Source of the DNA: Azolla caroliniana
Lineage: Eukaryota > Polypodiophyta
Length of the DNA stretch: 64,000 nt
Assembly: GCA_043228905.1 (NCBI GenBank)
Contig: JBHGNT010000009.1
Span: 8,184,001-8,248,000, forward strand
Direction: 5' to 3'
Part shown: positions 32,124-43,871 of the stretch, in pieces
Position numbering within the stretch: the stretch's first letter is position 1
Layout of the letters: every line of letters begins with the position of its first letter
Made by a program: the position numbers and the translations under genes
Notes under the pieces: model-generated
The model's input: only the letters and a program-made list of their open reading frames with translations
Database searches by the model: none
Told to the model about the DNA's origin: nothing

Positions 32124-32568
32124 TATTAAGTAATTAGGTAATTAACTAGGGTTAATTAGAGACTAATTATATGGTTACATTAAGCAACGAAAGATTAGTA
32201 TGATATGCACGTGAGAGTGTGTGAGAGGAAGAGAGAGAGAGAGAGAGAGAAAGTTACACTTGAACACAAAGATAAATGGGGGATGATTGACTATATTGAA
32301 AAGTGTCATCAACATACAAAAATACCCACAATGAGGTATATATACAACCCATGTGCAAAGGTGCACATGTGTGGGTAGAACATAGGTACTTATGTGTAAG
32401 TCCTACATTAAATGTACTAAGGAGTGGAGGATCTAGAATATCCCACTTAAGTACAAGGTCCTATTTAAAGGCTTAAGGTCAACACATTAACTAGATTCGA
32501 TCTAGGTAACTACTAAGTTACATATGTTGACTAACTAGATTAAACTAGTTGAGCTTGATATCTCAACA
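32124..32568 (-). repeat. Copia I 3' LTR
   Basis: 445 bp, nearly identical to 35613-36051 but starting TA instead of TG on the plus strand. Minus-strand TATA (TATATATACC, plus about 32336-32345) with ACACATGTGCACC...TGCACATGGG directly upstream. An (AG)n microsatellite at 32230-32252 is longer than in the partner. The polypurine tract CTTGAGGGGGCG (plus 32569-32580) abuts it on the internal side. Confidence 0.9.
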
Positions 32569-32608
32569 CGCCCCCTCAAGCTCAAGTGTGAGGCGTCCAA
32601 CGTCCAGT

Positions 32609-34675
32609 TTAGCTTCCTTCGGCTTCGTCGACATCGGTGCGGCTTGAGGCTTTCTTCGCGTCGTTGCACGGCTCTCCGCGGCTTTGTTGCGCGGTGTTGC
32701 GCGGCTTATTCTCCCCCTCAAGCCTGTGACGAAGGCTTGGATCCTCGGGCTCTTGTTCGGCCACTACCTTCATCGCGAGGGCATAGTGATGGGCCATATA
32801 CTCGTTCTAGGCGTAACGAGTGACTTGGGTCTTTGCTCGTGATGAGCGGCGGAGTTTCTCATTTGTTGATGTCAGTGCCTTCTTTACTCCGGATGTCCTC
32901 ATGATGGGTACACCGAACTCACTGTTTAGTGAGCGAGCCGAATCATCCGAATCACAGTCGTCGGGGTGGACCTCGACTTCGTATTCGGGCATCTTACCTT
33001 TGCCTTTGTCTGATGTCGGACTTGGCCGCGACTTGTTTTCATCGTGTGGAGGCTCTTGTGGGCCAATTAGCTCGGTAGAGCTTGGATTGTCCTTCGGTGG
33101 AGGACTTGGCTGAGTTTCTTCGTCCGAGTTGGCGTTCAACTCTTCCTCGATCGGGTCGGATGGAGTTGCATCGGGCTTATACCAAGATGCCGATTCGTTG
33201 AAAACGACGTCGCGACTTATCCGCACCGCCCAGGTAGAAGGGTTGAAGCACTTGTACGCCTTTTTCGCGGACAAGTATCCTATGAGGATACATTCTTCCG
33301 ACTTCGCGTCGGGCTTCTCTTGACTTTCGTTCGGGATGCGTACATTCGCAATGCTTCCGAACACCTTGAGGTGCGAGAGGATGGGCTTTCTTCCAACGAA
33401 GATCTTGTATGGAGTAAGCTCGTGCACGCTATTTGTGGTGCATCGATTCATGAGATAGACGGCCGTGGATGCCGCTTCCGCCCAATAGAAGTTCGGCATG
33501 TGCTTCTCACGCATCATGGCACGTGCTACCTCGAGTATTTGCCGATTCTTTCTCTCGGCTACTCCGTTTTGTTGGGGAGTGTGTCGGCATGCGAATTCTC
33601 TACGAATGCCTTCACCTTGGAGGTAGGAGGTGAACTCGTCGGAGAAGTACTCCTTTCCTCCGTCCGATCGTAGGCATCGAATGTGCCGACCGGTTTCTTT
33701 CTCCACTTGGCTTTTGAGCCTTTGAAAGTGGGAGAGCACTTCACTCTTCTTCTTCATCGGGTATATCCACGCGTAGCGCGAGTGGTTGTCGATGAAGGTG
33801 ACGTAGTAGCGGCATCCGCCGAGCGTCGGTGTTTGAGCCGGTCCCCATACGTCCGAGTGGATTATGTCAAGGAGGCCTTTGCTTGCGGAGCTCTCCTTCG
33901 GGAATGGGAGTCGATGTTGTTTGCCGAGTTGGCATGCTTCGCACACTTGGTCGACTCGTTTCGATTCGAAAGACGGAAGTCCGATTACGACTCCCTTTGA
34001 TTGCATTCCGCGAAGCTGTTGGAGGTTTACGTGGGCGATTCGCTTGTGCCACAACTCGATGTTTGTCTCGGTCTTGAGACCTTTGGCATACATGGCCGAT
34101 TTTACCTCGTTCGAGTCAAGGATGAACAAGCGATCGTCTCTCCGTCCCTTGGCTATGAGTCAACCGTCTTTCTCGATGAAGCAACCTTCATTGTTGAAGT
34201 GGACTTGCATGCCTTGCTCCACGATTTGGCCGACCGAGACCAAATTCTTTGTTATTGTGGGCACGTGCAAGACATTCTTGATGCAAGTTTGCTCGCCTTC
34301 TTTCCCGAATGGGACATCGCCGATGTGCCGAATGGGATGCAGAGTGTCGTCTCCGGTCTCTATGTAGCCGGGTCGATCCGGCGTTCGCAAGTCGCGAAAC
34401 CACTCTTGGTGCGACGTCATGTGGTGCGAGGCGCCGGAGTCTACGAACCACGCGTGTTCGGAGTTGGAGGTGCTTGCGGAGTTTGCGGGATCGGAGGGCA
34501 TCATAGAGTTCGCTCTATGCCTCATCACGAAGAGTCCACTGTAGTCCACGTATTCCGCGTTCGCGGCGTAATTTGTGAGTTGCCGGCTTGTTGAAGCTGA
34601 CTCGCTTCGTCTTTTTTGGCACTCCTCTTTGCGATGGACGATTCTGCCGCAATAGTTGCACGTAGGTGGCGTCAT
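32609..34675 (-). pseudogene. Copia I protease-integrase region (nearly intact)
   Basis: Minus strand. Starts with the CX2CX4HX4C-like knuckle (C-N-Y-C-G-R-I-V-H-R-K-E-E-C), then protease W-F-V-D-S-G-A-S-H-H-M-T with intact Asp, the pre-integrase H-K-R-I-A-H-V-N, and an integrase core with all three acidic residues (H-S-D-V-W-G-P; L-R-S-D-G-G-K-E-Y; N-G-V-A-E-R-K). One TGA lies near 34158. The 440-codon ORF 34129-32807 covers the integrase and a Pro/Asp-rich linker; a stop and ~65 more open codons (32797-32609) reach the polypurine tract. RT and RNase H are absent. Confidence 0.85.
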
Positions 34676-35424
34676 TCGCCGACCTTGTTCGGCATGGAAG
34701 CTCCCCCTTCTTGTGAAGGTTCCTCGATGGCTTCCGTTTCCTTGCCGAAGTTGTGAATGCCCTTCGTGGGATAGGTCGAATTGACCTCTTTCGCGTCAAC
34801 CTCGTCTATGGGCACCATTCGTATCGGAGAAGAGCATTTGTCCTTCCGATGTGTTGGTCTTTGGTTGAATGTGGTTTTCTTCGACCAATAGCATTGATTG
34901 GAGGTTGAAGAATGAGGGAGGGGTATCTCTCGCCAAGATTGCTGTTCTCAACGGGTTGAATCGTTGTGCGAGGCCGCCCAAGCATACTTGCACCATCTCG
35001 TCCTCGTCGATGTTGACGTTGATAGAGCCAAGAGAGTCGCAAATGCTCTTGATCTTGGCGGTGTAGTCCATCACGGACATTTCTTTTTGTCGTATGTTGT
35101 TCAACTCTTGCCGGAGTTGAAGCTTGCGCGCGGATGTGTCCGCGGCAAAAATCTTCTTGAGATTTTCCCACGCCTCTTTGGGCGTCTTGGTGTCACGAAT
35201 GTGGCTAAGCTTGTGGTCGTTTACACATGTTGCCAAACAATACATTACCCGACTCACGCCTTGCTCCCACGTTGGGTAGTTGGTGTGTGTGGTTTCAGGT
35301 TTGTTTTCTTGTGCGCCGTTATGTAGCTCCAATACCCTTGGCCGACAAGGTATTGATTCATCTTGTACTCCCAAGATGAATAGTTGCTTCGGTCTAGCTT
35401 TTCGCTAGGGAGTGAGCTTCCCAT
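34676..35424 (-). pseudogene. Copia I gag
   Basis: Minus-strand ATG at 35424, soon after the primer site; the protein opens M-G-S-S-L-P-S-E-K-L-D-R-S-N-Y-S-S-W, the usual copia gag start. A one-base frame change near 35330 moves the reading into the 192-codon frame 35374-34796 (K-E-A-W-E-N-L-K-K-I-F; E-D-E-M-V-Q-V-C-L-G-G-L). A further frame change leads to the zinc knuckle. Highly similar in plan to the gags of copia J and E. Confidence 0.8.
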
Positions 35425-35612
35425 TTGTTTGTTTATGTTGATTGTTGTGTCTTCTGTTTTGTTTTTCTTCTCTTGGTCACGTACACGTCCTTCGTAGCGG
35501 CACTACGGTAGCGGATAGCGAATAGCCGGGATTTGTCGTCGGCGTCTTGAACACACAATCACAAATAAGCGGTGGGCTTAGTGGATTTCCTAAACCACAC
35601 GCTCTGATACCA
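35425..35612 (-). other. Copia I 5' leader and primer-binding site
   Basis: The minus strand reads TGGTATCAGAGC at plus 35601-35612, the canonical initiator-Met primer site, directly adjoining the LTR. The remainder to the gag ATG is untranslated leader. Confidence 0.9.
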
Positions 35613-36051
35613 TGTTAAGTAATTAGGTAATTAACTAGGGTTAATTAGAGACTAATTATATGGTTACGTTAAGCAGTGAAAGATTAGTATGATATGCACG
35701 TGAGAGTGTGTGAGAGGAAGATAGAGAGAGAGAAAGTTACACTTGAACACAAAGATAAATGGGGGATGATTGACTATATTGAAAAGTGTCATCAACATAC
35801 AAAAATACCCACAATGAGGTATATATACAACCCATGTGCAAAGGTGCACATGTGTGCGTAGAACATAGGTACTTATGTGTAAGTCCTACATTAAATGTAC
35901 TAAGGAGTGGAGGATCTAGAATATCCCACTTAAGTACAAGGTCCTATTTAAAGGCTTAAGGTCAACACATTAACTAGATTCGATCTAGGTAACTACTAAG
36001 CTACATGTGTTGACTAACTAGATTAAACTAGTTGAGCTTGATATCTCAACA
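35613..36051 (-). repeat. Copia I 5' LTR
   Basis: 439 bp, TGTTAAGTAA...TCTCAACA, TATA and CATG motifs as in the 3' copy. Target duplication TCCCC follows. Confidence 0.92.
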
Positions 36052-36056
36052 TCCCC

Positions 36057-37311
36057 ATACATCCGAATGAATCACATCAAGTGGATTTCGACTCCAATTA
36101 TGCTCGTTGGGGGATGGAAGTCAGTGTTGCTTCCCAAGTTGGCAGGCTTCATAGACTTGGCCATTCCAACGATTAAATTTCGGCAATCCGAAAACAATGT
36201 TCTTCGTCTGCATTTCATGAAGTCGCGGGAAATTAACATGGCTGAACCGGTTGTGCCATAGGTCGATGTCCAACTCGACTTTCTGTCCTTTCACAAACAA
36301 CGCGGCTCCGACTTCATTGGTGTTGAGGATGAACATCCTCCCTTCTCGGTGCCCTTGCACAATGACTTTCCCTTCTTCTTCGATGTAGCAACCGAGATGT
36401 GTGAATTGAACTTGCATCCCTTGGTCGACGATCTTTCCGACTGACACCAGGTTCATCGTTATTGTCGGGACGTGTAGCATGGTCATGAGTTTTTCGTTCT
36501 GTCTGACGTGGCTGATAGGAACTTCACCGACATGTTCGATGGTATGCGGAGTGTCGTCTCCATTTTCGACCACTCCTTGTTTTTCCGGTTTCTCCAAGTA
36601 CGAGAACCATTCCCTGTGACATGTCATATGATTTGACGCTCCGGAGTCAACATACCACACCTCGTTCGGTTTCAAGGTGTTCACCGCCATCGAATTGGCC
36701 TTGTGCTTCATTACGAAGGTTGGGTCTGATCCAATTTCGGCTCATTCGGAGTCTTCGGCGTAGTGCGATCGCTATTGATTTCCTTGTGCATTCCACCCGG
36801 ATCTGGATGCGGTTTTCTCCGAATCAATGCGTTTCTTCCAGCACTTGCTCTCCCTGTAGCCTTTCTTGTCACAGTACCAACATTCCACGACAGGCTTTCC
36901 TTTCCGGTTTCCGGCGCCTCCTCGACTCCCCCTGCTTTCGGAGGGTCCATAACTATTGTTGGCATTACAACCATGCCCTCCATCTTGCTCCTGTCGGCCG
37001 CCTCCATTGCACGCCAACTCACCTTGTCCGCCACGACCATGGGGCCTATCTTCCTCTGTGTACAACAACTTGCTGTCGGCGTGCGTACTTGTTGACGCAC
37101 CCACATGGTTATCCTCCACTAAGAGCATCGACTGTAAGTCGAAAAATGACGGCGTATTCTCCCTCATACAAACAACAGTTCAGAATGCTCCAAACTTTGA
37201 CGCCAACCCTCCTAGGCAAATTTGCACCATTTCGTCCTCCTCGACGTTTACATCGACGGAGGCGAGAGAGTCGCAGATGTCCTTGATCTTGGAGGTGTAA
37301 TCAACCGCCAA
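36057..37311 (-). pseudogene. Copia J gag C-terminus, protease and pre-integrase (right part)
   Basis: Minus strand. The gag piece (about 37311-36750) has D-E-M-V-Q-I-C-L-G-G-L and a zinc knuckle (C-W-Y-C...R-E-S-K-C) in which the His position is Tyr. The 196-codon frame 36711-36121 carries protease W-Y-V-D-S-G-A-S-N-H-M-T (Asp intact) and pre-integrase L-W-H-N-R-F-S-H-V-N. Frame changes lie near 36720. The gag N-terminus is missing: the sequence breaks off at ~37311 against an unrelated plus-strand frame. It continues across copia I at 32118. Confidence 0.78.
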
Positions 37312-37312
37312 G

Positions 37313-38661
37313 AATCGAGGTGAGGAGATTCAAATGCCTCCGTTACACACAACACTTGTCGAAGTGCACAGAAAATATGAAAGGGCAAATAGGGCAGCCA
37401 AAGACATGGCTGAAGCATACAGGAGAGCCATGGCGGCAGCAGATTGGCTGCAAGAACAATGTGCAAAAAGCCAAGCCAACAACGCCGAATTGTCGGCAAA
37501 ACTCCGACAAACAGAAGAAAAACTTAAAGAAGCAAAAGAGTGGTTCCAGACACTACAGTTTCTTGACAGGTCACAAGAACTTGATCAACAATGATAGGAA
37601 CAACGGAAAGAAGCCGAGAAGAAGGTAGAGGACGTGACCACCAGAGCCACCTCAACGGAACAAAAGGTCACAAAATTAGAAGATCGCATATTGCTGGCTA
37701 AAGCCAAAATAGGTAAACGGTTGGATGCTAAGGATGATGCCATCCAACGGTTAAGCGTCAATTGACCCAACAACAGGATGAAACTAAACAACAAGAAGAA
37801 AAAGTGTAGGAGCTGGAGGAGTATATTCAAATACATGAGGACTATTTCGCAGAGCAAATGTCCGAGAGAGAACTCCTAACAATTGACACACAGGAGGTGC
37901 ATGAAAAAGAAAAGGAACGCATAGAGTTGGTGAATGCCGATTTAAGAACAATTTGCGCCGAATTGGAAGTCCAATATGGAAAAAATGACTGGAGTTGTTG
38001 GTAGCTGAGGCTAAACTGATGCAAGAAGAAGGGTCGGCCAATGCGCGCATAATCGAGTTACATAAAGAACTAGTAGCGGCATAGTACCAGGTCAATATGG
38101 GTGAAGAAAAAGTTCGATCAATACTAAAAGCCCACATGCTCAAAACACTACAACTGGTAGCCGTCTCCCTTGAAAAAGGATGGAAGACCTGGTTGGCGCA
38201 GGCAGCAGAATTGCAACTCTTGTGCGTGGACAGGGATAATAGGAAAGCACAGGGCCAAGGGTTCTTCATGATAACAAAAGAGGCCATCTCTACAGTGTAG
38301 GAATACATAGCTCGGGACTTGTACGAGGTGACAGCCAGTCATCGGGAAGAAATAACTCGACTTATGGAGGAATTTGATGCCCATGATATCGACACTTCTG
38401 TCAAGTTGAACAATTCTATGCCCATGACATCGACACTTTGATGCCCATGACATTGGCGTACGAGCTACAAAACCATAACCACCACCACAGACAAACAATG
38501 TTAACGAAGGGGAGAATATCGCCGACGAGCACGACAGTGATTCCGAACAAGGACATGAAGAAGAACCGTCATTGTTCGACATACTCCAGGATGACGAGCA
38601 CGAAGATGACGACAACAAGAATGACGACAACAAGAATGACGACCCTGATCCAACAGAGTAG
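37313..38661 (+). pseudogene. Decayed coiled-coil reading frame
   Basis: Plus-strand frame with ATG 37334, open 86 codons (heptad-like A/K/E/L/Q composition), then a stop at ~37592 and ~50 more codons in frame. It continues in shifted frames as strongly coiled-coil sequence (E-L-E-E-Y-I; E-K-E-R-I-E-L-V-N-A-D-L) through 38300, ending in an acidic tail with D-D-N-K-N-D-D-N-K-N-D-D and a TAG at 38659. At least four lesions. It is opposite in orientation to copias J, I and G and gypsy H. Could be the extra ORF of an LTR element or a captured host gene fragment; I do not recognise a family. Confidence 0.55.
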
Positions 38662-38829
38662 GAGCAAAACAGTACCGTGGGTTTGACCGGGCAAGGCCCT
38701 GGCTCACGGGCGTGCCAAGTGTTAGCCGGTTAGGGTAAGAGTCGGACAAGTGTGGAAGCGATGGAGTCGACAATGTTCGGATGAACACAGGGTCGGGTCG
38801 GATCGACAAGGTGTATCAATGAGTCGATT

Positions 38830-39285
38830 AAATAAAAAAATAAATATATTAGAGTTAGTTAGAAGTTTTTGGTTAGTTCTTGCCGAGAAGGCAAAGTGTA
38901 ATTCCTGATGAGTTTGCCTCTCGGGTTGTCATGGATGAACAATTGGAAGATAAAGAGATGGGGAAGTTGATGAGATAAAGAGATGGAGAAATTGATAACA
39001 ATGAGTAGGAATATCTATTCCATGATTGGTGTTGATCTCCTTGATGTTAACAAGGGAGATCAACCCTTTTTATACATGTATTAATGCATGATAAGCATGG
39101 TCATGCTAAGTCTTACATACTATAATATCAAGCATACTAATTCTTGCATGTGAAGTCTTACATACTCAATCTTACATACCACTCTTTATACAAAGGTTTA
39201 AAGTCTAAAGTTTGTCTAGGAGAAATATATGTATACAAGGACCTAAGGCTCAAATTCGAGTCAATGTTCATGACGATAGTATCCC
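38830..39285 (-). repeat. Gypsy H 3' LTR (candidate)
   Basis: AT-rich segment between the coiled-coil frame and gypsy H pol. On the minus strand CTTAAGGGGGATA (plus 39278-39292) resembles a polypurine tract. TATAAAAAGGG (plus about 39064-39074) is a TATA box with CATGC/ATGCAT motifs directly upstream (39073-39110). Ends are not firmly defined and no partner LTR is in the window. Confidence 0.4.
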
Positions 39286-39289
39286 CCTT

Positions 39290-40017
39290 AAGCGCGGTCA
39301 TCAAGAAGGTGCAGGTTTGCGAGTATATCGAAAATGAAAATCATGAACCACTTCCGGGGCATAAATTTCTAGTGGGGTCCCATGTGGCCTCAGAGATGGG
39401 ATCCTTTCCACAAGACCAGATATGGGAGCTTCCGTCGGCTCTTGCGCGAGTCTAGAATGGTCTTGACTTCATACTCATCCCCGGTCTCCAAAGCCACACG
39501 GGGGGTGGCTCGATGCTTCTTCCTGGAATTGAGGATGGATGATAGAGCTCAAGAAGTGATGCATGAAAGACATTGTGAATTCGGTAGTGTGATGGAAGAG
39601 CAAGACGGAAAGCCACAAGGTTGACTTTGTCAATGATGTGGAACGGACCCAACATTTTGTAATCAAGTTTGCTGCATGGGCGAGTTGTCGGAATATGCCG
39701 ACGTAATAGCCAGACCATGTCACCTACTTTAAAACCAGGTGTAGCTCGCCGATGTCGATTAACCTTCTCTTTGTGTCGTTCCTAAGCAATGGAGAGGTCT
39801 AGGGATAGGTCCGGATACACTTCTTTCATAAGACGAGCTCGTTCTTCAGTAGACGGATTCACAGAACCAACGGGGATAGTTATGCTAAAGTGTGGGTGGA
39901 ACCCATAATTTGCGAAAAAGGGAGTTACGTTAATTGATGTGTGGAGAATATTGTTGTAGGTGAACGAGTCAGCCATTGGAAGAAATTTGATCCAATCATC
40001 TTGTTGATAACTTATCA
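39290..40017 (-). pseudogene. Gypsy H integrase C-terminus and chromodomain
   Basis: Minus strand, left part of the gypsy H pol cut by copia G. 40060-39782 is integrase (F-T-Y-N-N; T-P-F-F-A-N-Y-G), followed by the G-D-M-V-W-L-L-R-R and L-G-P-F-H-I-I-D-K blocks. At about 39510-39390 comes a chromodomain-like stretch with Y-E-V-K-T-I-L-D-S-R and Y-L-V-L-W-K-G, then a frame change and T-W-D-P-T. This places H among the chromoviruses, whose chromodomain directs insertion to heterochromatin. Stops make it non-functional. Confidence 0.75.
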
Positions 40018-40894
40018 TGACGGGAACTTGACGTTCCTTATGTGCAAGACTCGGCCACAACCGAGATTCTTTTCATACACAGAAAACAGGTAATCAAATG
40101 CGACACAGAGAAGAGAAATGGTACACACACACTACACAGGAGGTTTACGTGGAAACCCCAAATTAAGGGAAAAACCACGGCAGCCCACAGGCTGCAAACT
40201 GTCACTATGTATGAATGTACAAAACAGTGAGTTCTCGGAGGCAACGACCTCGGACTCACGCTCTTCGCCACAGGTGTCAGGCGGCGGTTACAACAGAGGC
40301 AACAACCTCTTTCTCTCTCTCTCTCTCTGTACAACGTTACGTGCTATCTCTTCTTCTTGCACCAACAAGAAAATAACAACAACAACTAAAAGTTTGCCCT
40401 AAGTCATATTTATACTAATATGACTTTTCGGCTATTTACAAATGTAGCCACAATGGGCTCTCAGAAACATATTTACGAATATGTCTCTTCCTCCGGTTCA
40501 TACCGGTTCTACACCATCCGGCTCTCCGTAGCCGGGTACTCCTCATCCGGTTCGCACCGGGCCTGTATCATCCGGCTCTCCGTAGCCGGGTACTCCTCAA
40601 CCGGTTCGCACCGGGCCTGTACCATCCGGCTCTCCGTAGCCGGGTACTCCTCATTCGGTTCGCACCGGGCCTGCACCATCCGGCTCTCCGTAGCTGGGTA
40701 CTCCTCATCCGGTTCGCACCGGGCCTGTATCATCCGGCTCTCCGTAGCCGGGTATTCCTCATCCGGTTCATACCGGGTCTGCACCATCCGGCTCTCCGTA
40801 GCCGGGTACTCGTCATCCGGTTTCTGCCTCGGCCGAGTTTGTTCATCGGCACTGTTCTTCTTCCTTCCCATCCGGAGGGACCTGTTTCCCAACA
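40018..40894 (-). repeat. Copia G 3' LTR with 54-bp minisatellite
   Basis: 877 bp. Six 54-bp units at about 40499-40826. A (CT)n run at 40313-40327. The TATA region (40403-40424) is an inverted repeat, GTCATATT and AATATGAC around the TATA. The internal flank AACTCCCCCTTC (40895-40906) is the complement of the polypurine tract. Confidence 0.93.
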
Positions 40895-40904
40895 AACTCC
40901 CCCT

Positions 40905-43871
40905 TCACTTCGGCATGGGGTGTCTTTCCAGCCCGATCTTCTTCCGGCATGCGTTCAGCTTGTCGGGTGTCAACACTTTGGTCAACATATCTGACCCGTT
41001 CTCGGTCGTGTGGATCTTCGTCAGTGCGAACTCGGATGTAGACCGGCTGGTATCCACATCAGCCGACATGTCCGAATCGGTGAAACCGTCCAGTTGAGGT
41101 TTTCCGGAGCCGAATTGGAGACTGATATTTGAAGTGCCCTTCAAATACCGGAGTATCCATTTGACCGCGTTCCAGTGCTCCTTGCCTGGATTGCTCATAA
41201 ACCGGCTCACCACTCCGACTGCGTATCCAATGTCTGGTCGGGTACAAACCATTGCGTACATCAAGCTCCCAATGGCAGAGGCATATGGGATCTTCATCAT
41301 ATCTGCCTTCTCTGCTTTCGTCCTCGGGCTTTGCTTACCGGATAGCTTGCAGTTTGCCGGAAGTGTCGATCCGACCGGTTTTGCATCTGACATGTTGAAC
41401 CGGTGAAGCACCTTTGTCACATTCTTCTCCTGTGACAGCCATAATTGCTTCGCTGACCAGTCCCGAATGATGTGCATCCCCAGCATCTGTCTTGCCGGAC
41501 CCAAGTCTTTCATTGAGAAGGTCCGGTTGAGAGCCTTCTTTAGCATCCGTATTTTGACTTGGTCCCGTCCGACGATCAACATGTCATCCACGTATAGAAG
41601 GAGTATTAGGAAGTCCCCTCCTTCGAACTTCTTCACAAACACGCAGTGATCGGCCTGCGTCTTGTGGTACCCTTGATCGGTCATGAAGGAGTCGAACTTC
41701 CGGTACCATTGCCGGGGAGCCTGCTTCAGTCCGTACAGGCTCTTCTTCAACTGGTATACCAGGTGCTCCTTCCCTTTCTCAACAAATCCTTCTGGTTGCT
41801 GCATGTAGATCTCCTCTTCGAGGTCGCCGTGAAGGAATGCCATCTTCACGTCTAGTTGCTCTACCTCGAGGTCCATGCTTGCTGCTATACTCAGCACCGT
41901 CCGGATGGAGGTCATCTTTACTACCGGGGCAAATATCTCGTCGAAGTCCACGCCCTTCTTCTGCTGGAACCCCTTCACCACGATCCTAGCTTTGTATCTC
42001 GGGGGGTTTCCGGCATCTCCCGGTTTCAACTTGTACACCCACTTGTTTCGGAGTGCCCGCTTTCCTTTCGGCAGCTCCACCAATTCGTACGTATGGTTCT
42101 CATGCAGGGAATCCATCTCGTCCTGCATGGCACTTAACCATTTTCGGCTGTGGGTGTCTTCCTTCGCTTCTTCGAAGCTTTCCGGATCCCCCTCATCGGT
42201 CAGCAGAACATGCTCTGCATCCGGAAATCTCCGGGGCGCCCTTCTCTCTCTGAGAGGATATCTACGTCTTCGGGATTCGGTAACCAGCTCCTCCATTTGC
42301 TCTTCATCCGAATCCGATTCGGGGTCTTGGCCGGTTCCGGTCTTAGCTTCCTCTACTTCTTCTTCTGCCGGTTCGGTATCCTCACCGTAACCGGCTGGTT
42401 CCTCGAGTGCTAACCGGTCTCTTGCCGGTTGGGTCTGCTCATCGTAGAGTCTATCCTTACCGGTCGACTCAGAGTTCATTATCTTCTTCTCCGACTCCCA
42501 GTCGGCGAGGGCCTTGTCCTCCATGAAGATAATATCTCGACTCCGGAATACCTTCTTGTTGACCGGGTCCCACACTCGATAGCCGAACTCATCGTCACCG
42601 TAATCGAGGAATATGCATGGCCGGGTCTTTGGATCTAACTTTCCTCTCCGGTCCTTTGCTACATGCACGTACGCGAGACACCCGAACACCTTCAGATGCC
42701 GGTAGGATACTTCCTTACCGGTCCACACTCTCTGTGGCGTGTCTCCGTCCAAGGGTACTGAGGGTGATCTATTTATCACGTATGTCGCCGTCGACAGTGC
42801 CTCAGCCCAAAACTTCTTGGGTAGTTTTGCATGCGCTAGCATACTCCGGACCCTCTCCATTATGGTCCGGTTCATCCTCTCGGCTAGTCCGTTTAGTTCC
42901 GGCGTCTTCGGCACGGTAAATTCGAGCCGGATTCCCTTCGAGCGGCAGTACTCCTCGAACTGCCCTCGGTACTCTCCTCCGTTATATGCTCGAACCGCCT
43001 TCAGCTTCCGGCCGGTTTCTCTTTCCACTCTCGCGTGGAGCTCTTTGAAGACGGATAACACCTGATCCTTCGTCTTCAACGGTGTGGCCCACAACTTCTG
43101 GCTGTGGTCATCTCTGAACATCACGAAGTACTGCGCTCCGGCATGTGACTTCGTGTCTACTTGACACACATCCGTATGCACCAACTCCAGTGGTGCATTA
43201 CGTCTCATCGGTGGCCTTGGTCTGAAGGAGGTCCGGTTCTGCTTACCAGCCAGACAATCAGTGCACTTCTCTAAGTGCACGTTCTTCACTGGAATGAGGT
43301 TGTCGTCTGCAAGCCTCTTCATCCCCTTCTCGCTCATATGACACAGTCTCTTGTGCCACAACTCACCGGCAGTGTCGAATGCCACAGTCACTTCTTCCGG
43401 ACATAACCGGGCATTCATCAGGTACAACGTGTTTACCTTCCGGGCCCGAGCCACAATCAGGCTTCCTTTGCTGAACTTCATGACACCGTTTCGGATGCTA
43501 CCAGTGTAGACTTCATCATCTAGCCGACCGACTGATATCAGGTTCAGACGAACCTCCGGAACGTGTCGGACATCCTTTAGCAGCAACTTGCATCCGGTTG
43601 GTGTTGTCAGCCACACGTCTCCTATGCCGACAATTCGGCATGTACCTTCATTCCCCATCCGGACATAGCCGTGGTCAACGGCTGAGTAGGATGAGAAGCA
43701 TTTTCGGTCCGGGGTAAGGTGGAACGACACTCCGGAGTCTACCATCCAGGTCATCTCGTCGCCGGCAAGGTTTATCTCACACTCCTCAGTGATGAGCATC
43801 AACTCTTCTTCACTTGCCGCGATTGCCGTCGTTCCCTTCCAGTCCGGCCCCCTCCGGTCTTTACCGTTTCA
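40905..43871 (-). pseudogene. Copia G pol: protease, integrase, RT, truncated RNase H
   Basis: The ORF of 965 codons (43802-40905) follows a TGA (43869-43871) that separates it from gag in the same frame. Protease W-M-V-D-S-G-V (Asp intact). Integrase: the first Asp is present (H-T-D-V-C), but the second motif reads A-Y-N-G-G-E-Y, Tyr replacing Asp; Glu is present (L-A-E-R-M-N). RT is complete with Y-V-D-D-M. RNase H has T-D-S-D-M but then jumps from T-S-R-S-T-S-E to a C-terminal S-D-M-L-T-K-V-L, missing ~85 residues including other catalytic positions. So the copy is defective despite its long ORF. Confidence 0.9.

Larger units (their letters stand above)
32124..36051 (-). mobile_element. 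Copia I: RT-less copia element, young insertion
   Basis: 3.9-kb element with nearly identical 445- and 439-bp LTRs and a perfect TCCCC duplication (32119-32123, 36052-36056). It has an initiator-Met primer site and a polypurine tract. It contains gag, protease and integrase but no reverse transcriptase or RNase H at all. Inserted into the copia J integrase. The young LTRs plus missing RT imply transposition in trans. Confidence 0.93.

Noticed and set aside
40499-40826. CRISPR-like regular repeats
   Set aside because: Units are head-to-tail without unique spacers, sit inside retrotransposon LTRs and occur in a plant genome.
40420-41097. Repetitive ORFs on both strands across the copia G LTR minisatellites (also 45105-45704)
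   Set aside because: The 54-bp unit is a multiple of three, so any frame without a stop in one unit stays open. The peptides only mirror the repeat.
41856-42413. Plus-strand ORFs antisense to copia G pol
   Set aside because: Shadows of a long functional-type ORF in GC-balanced DNA; no motif.
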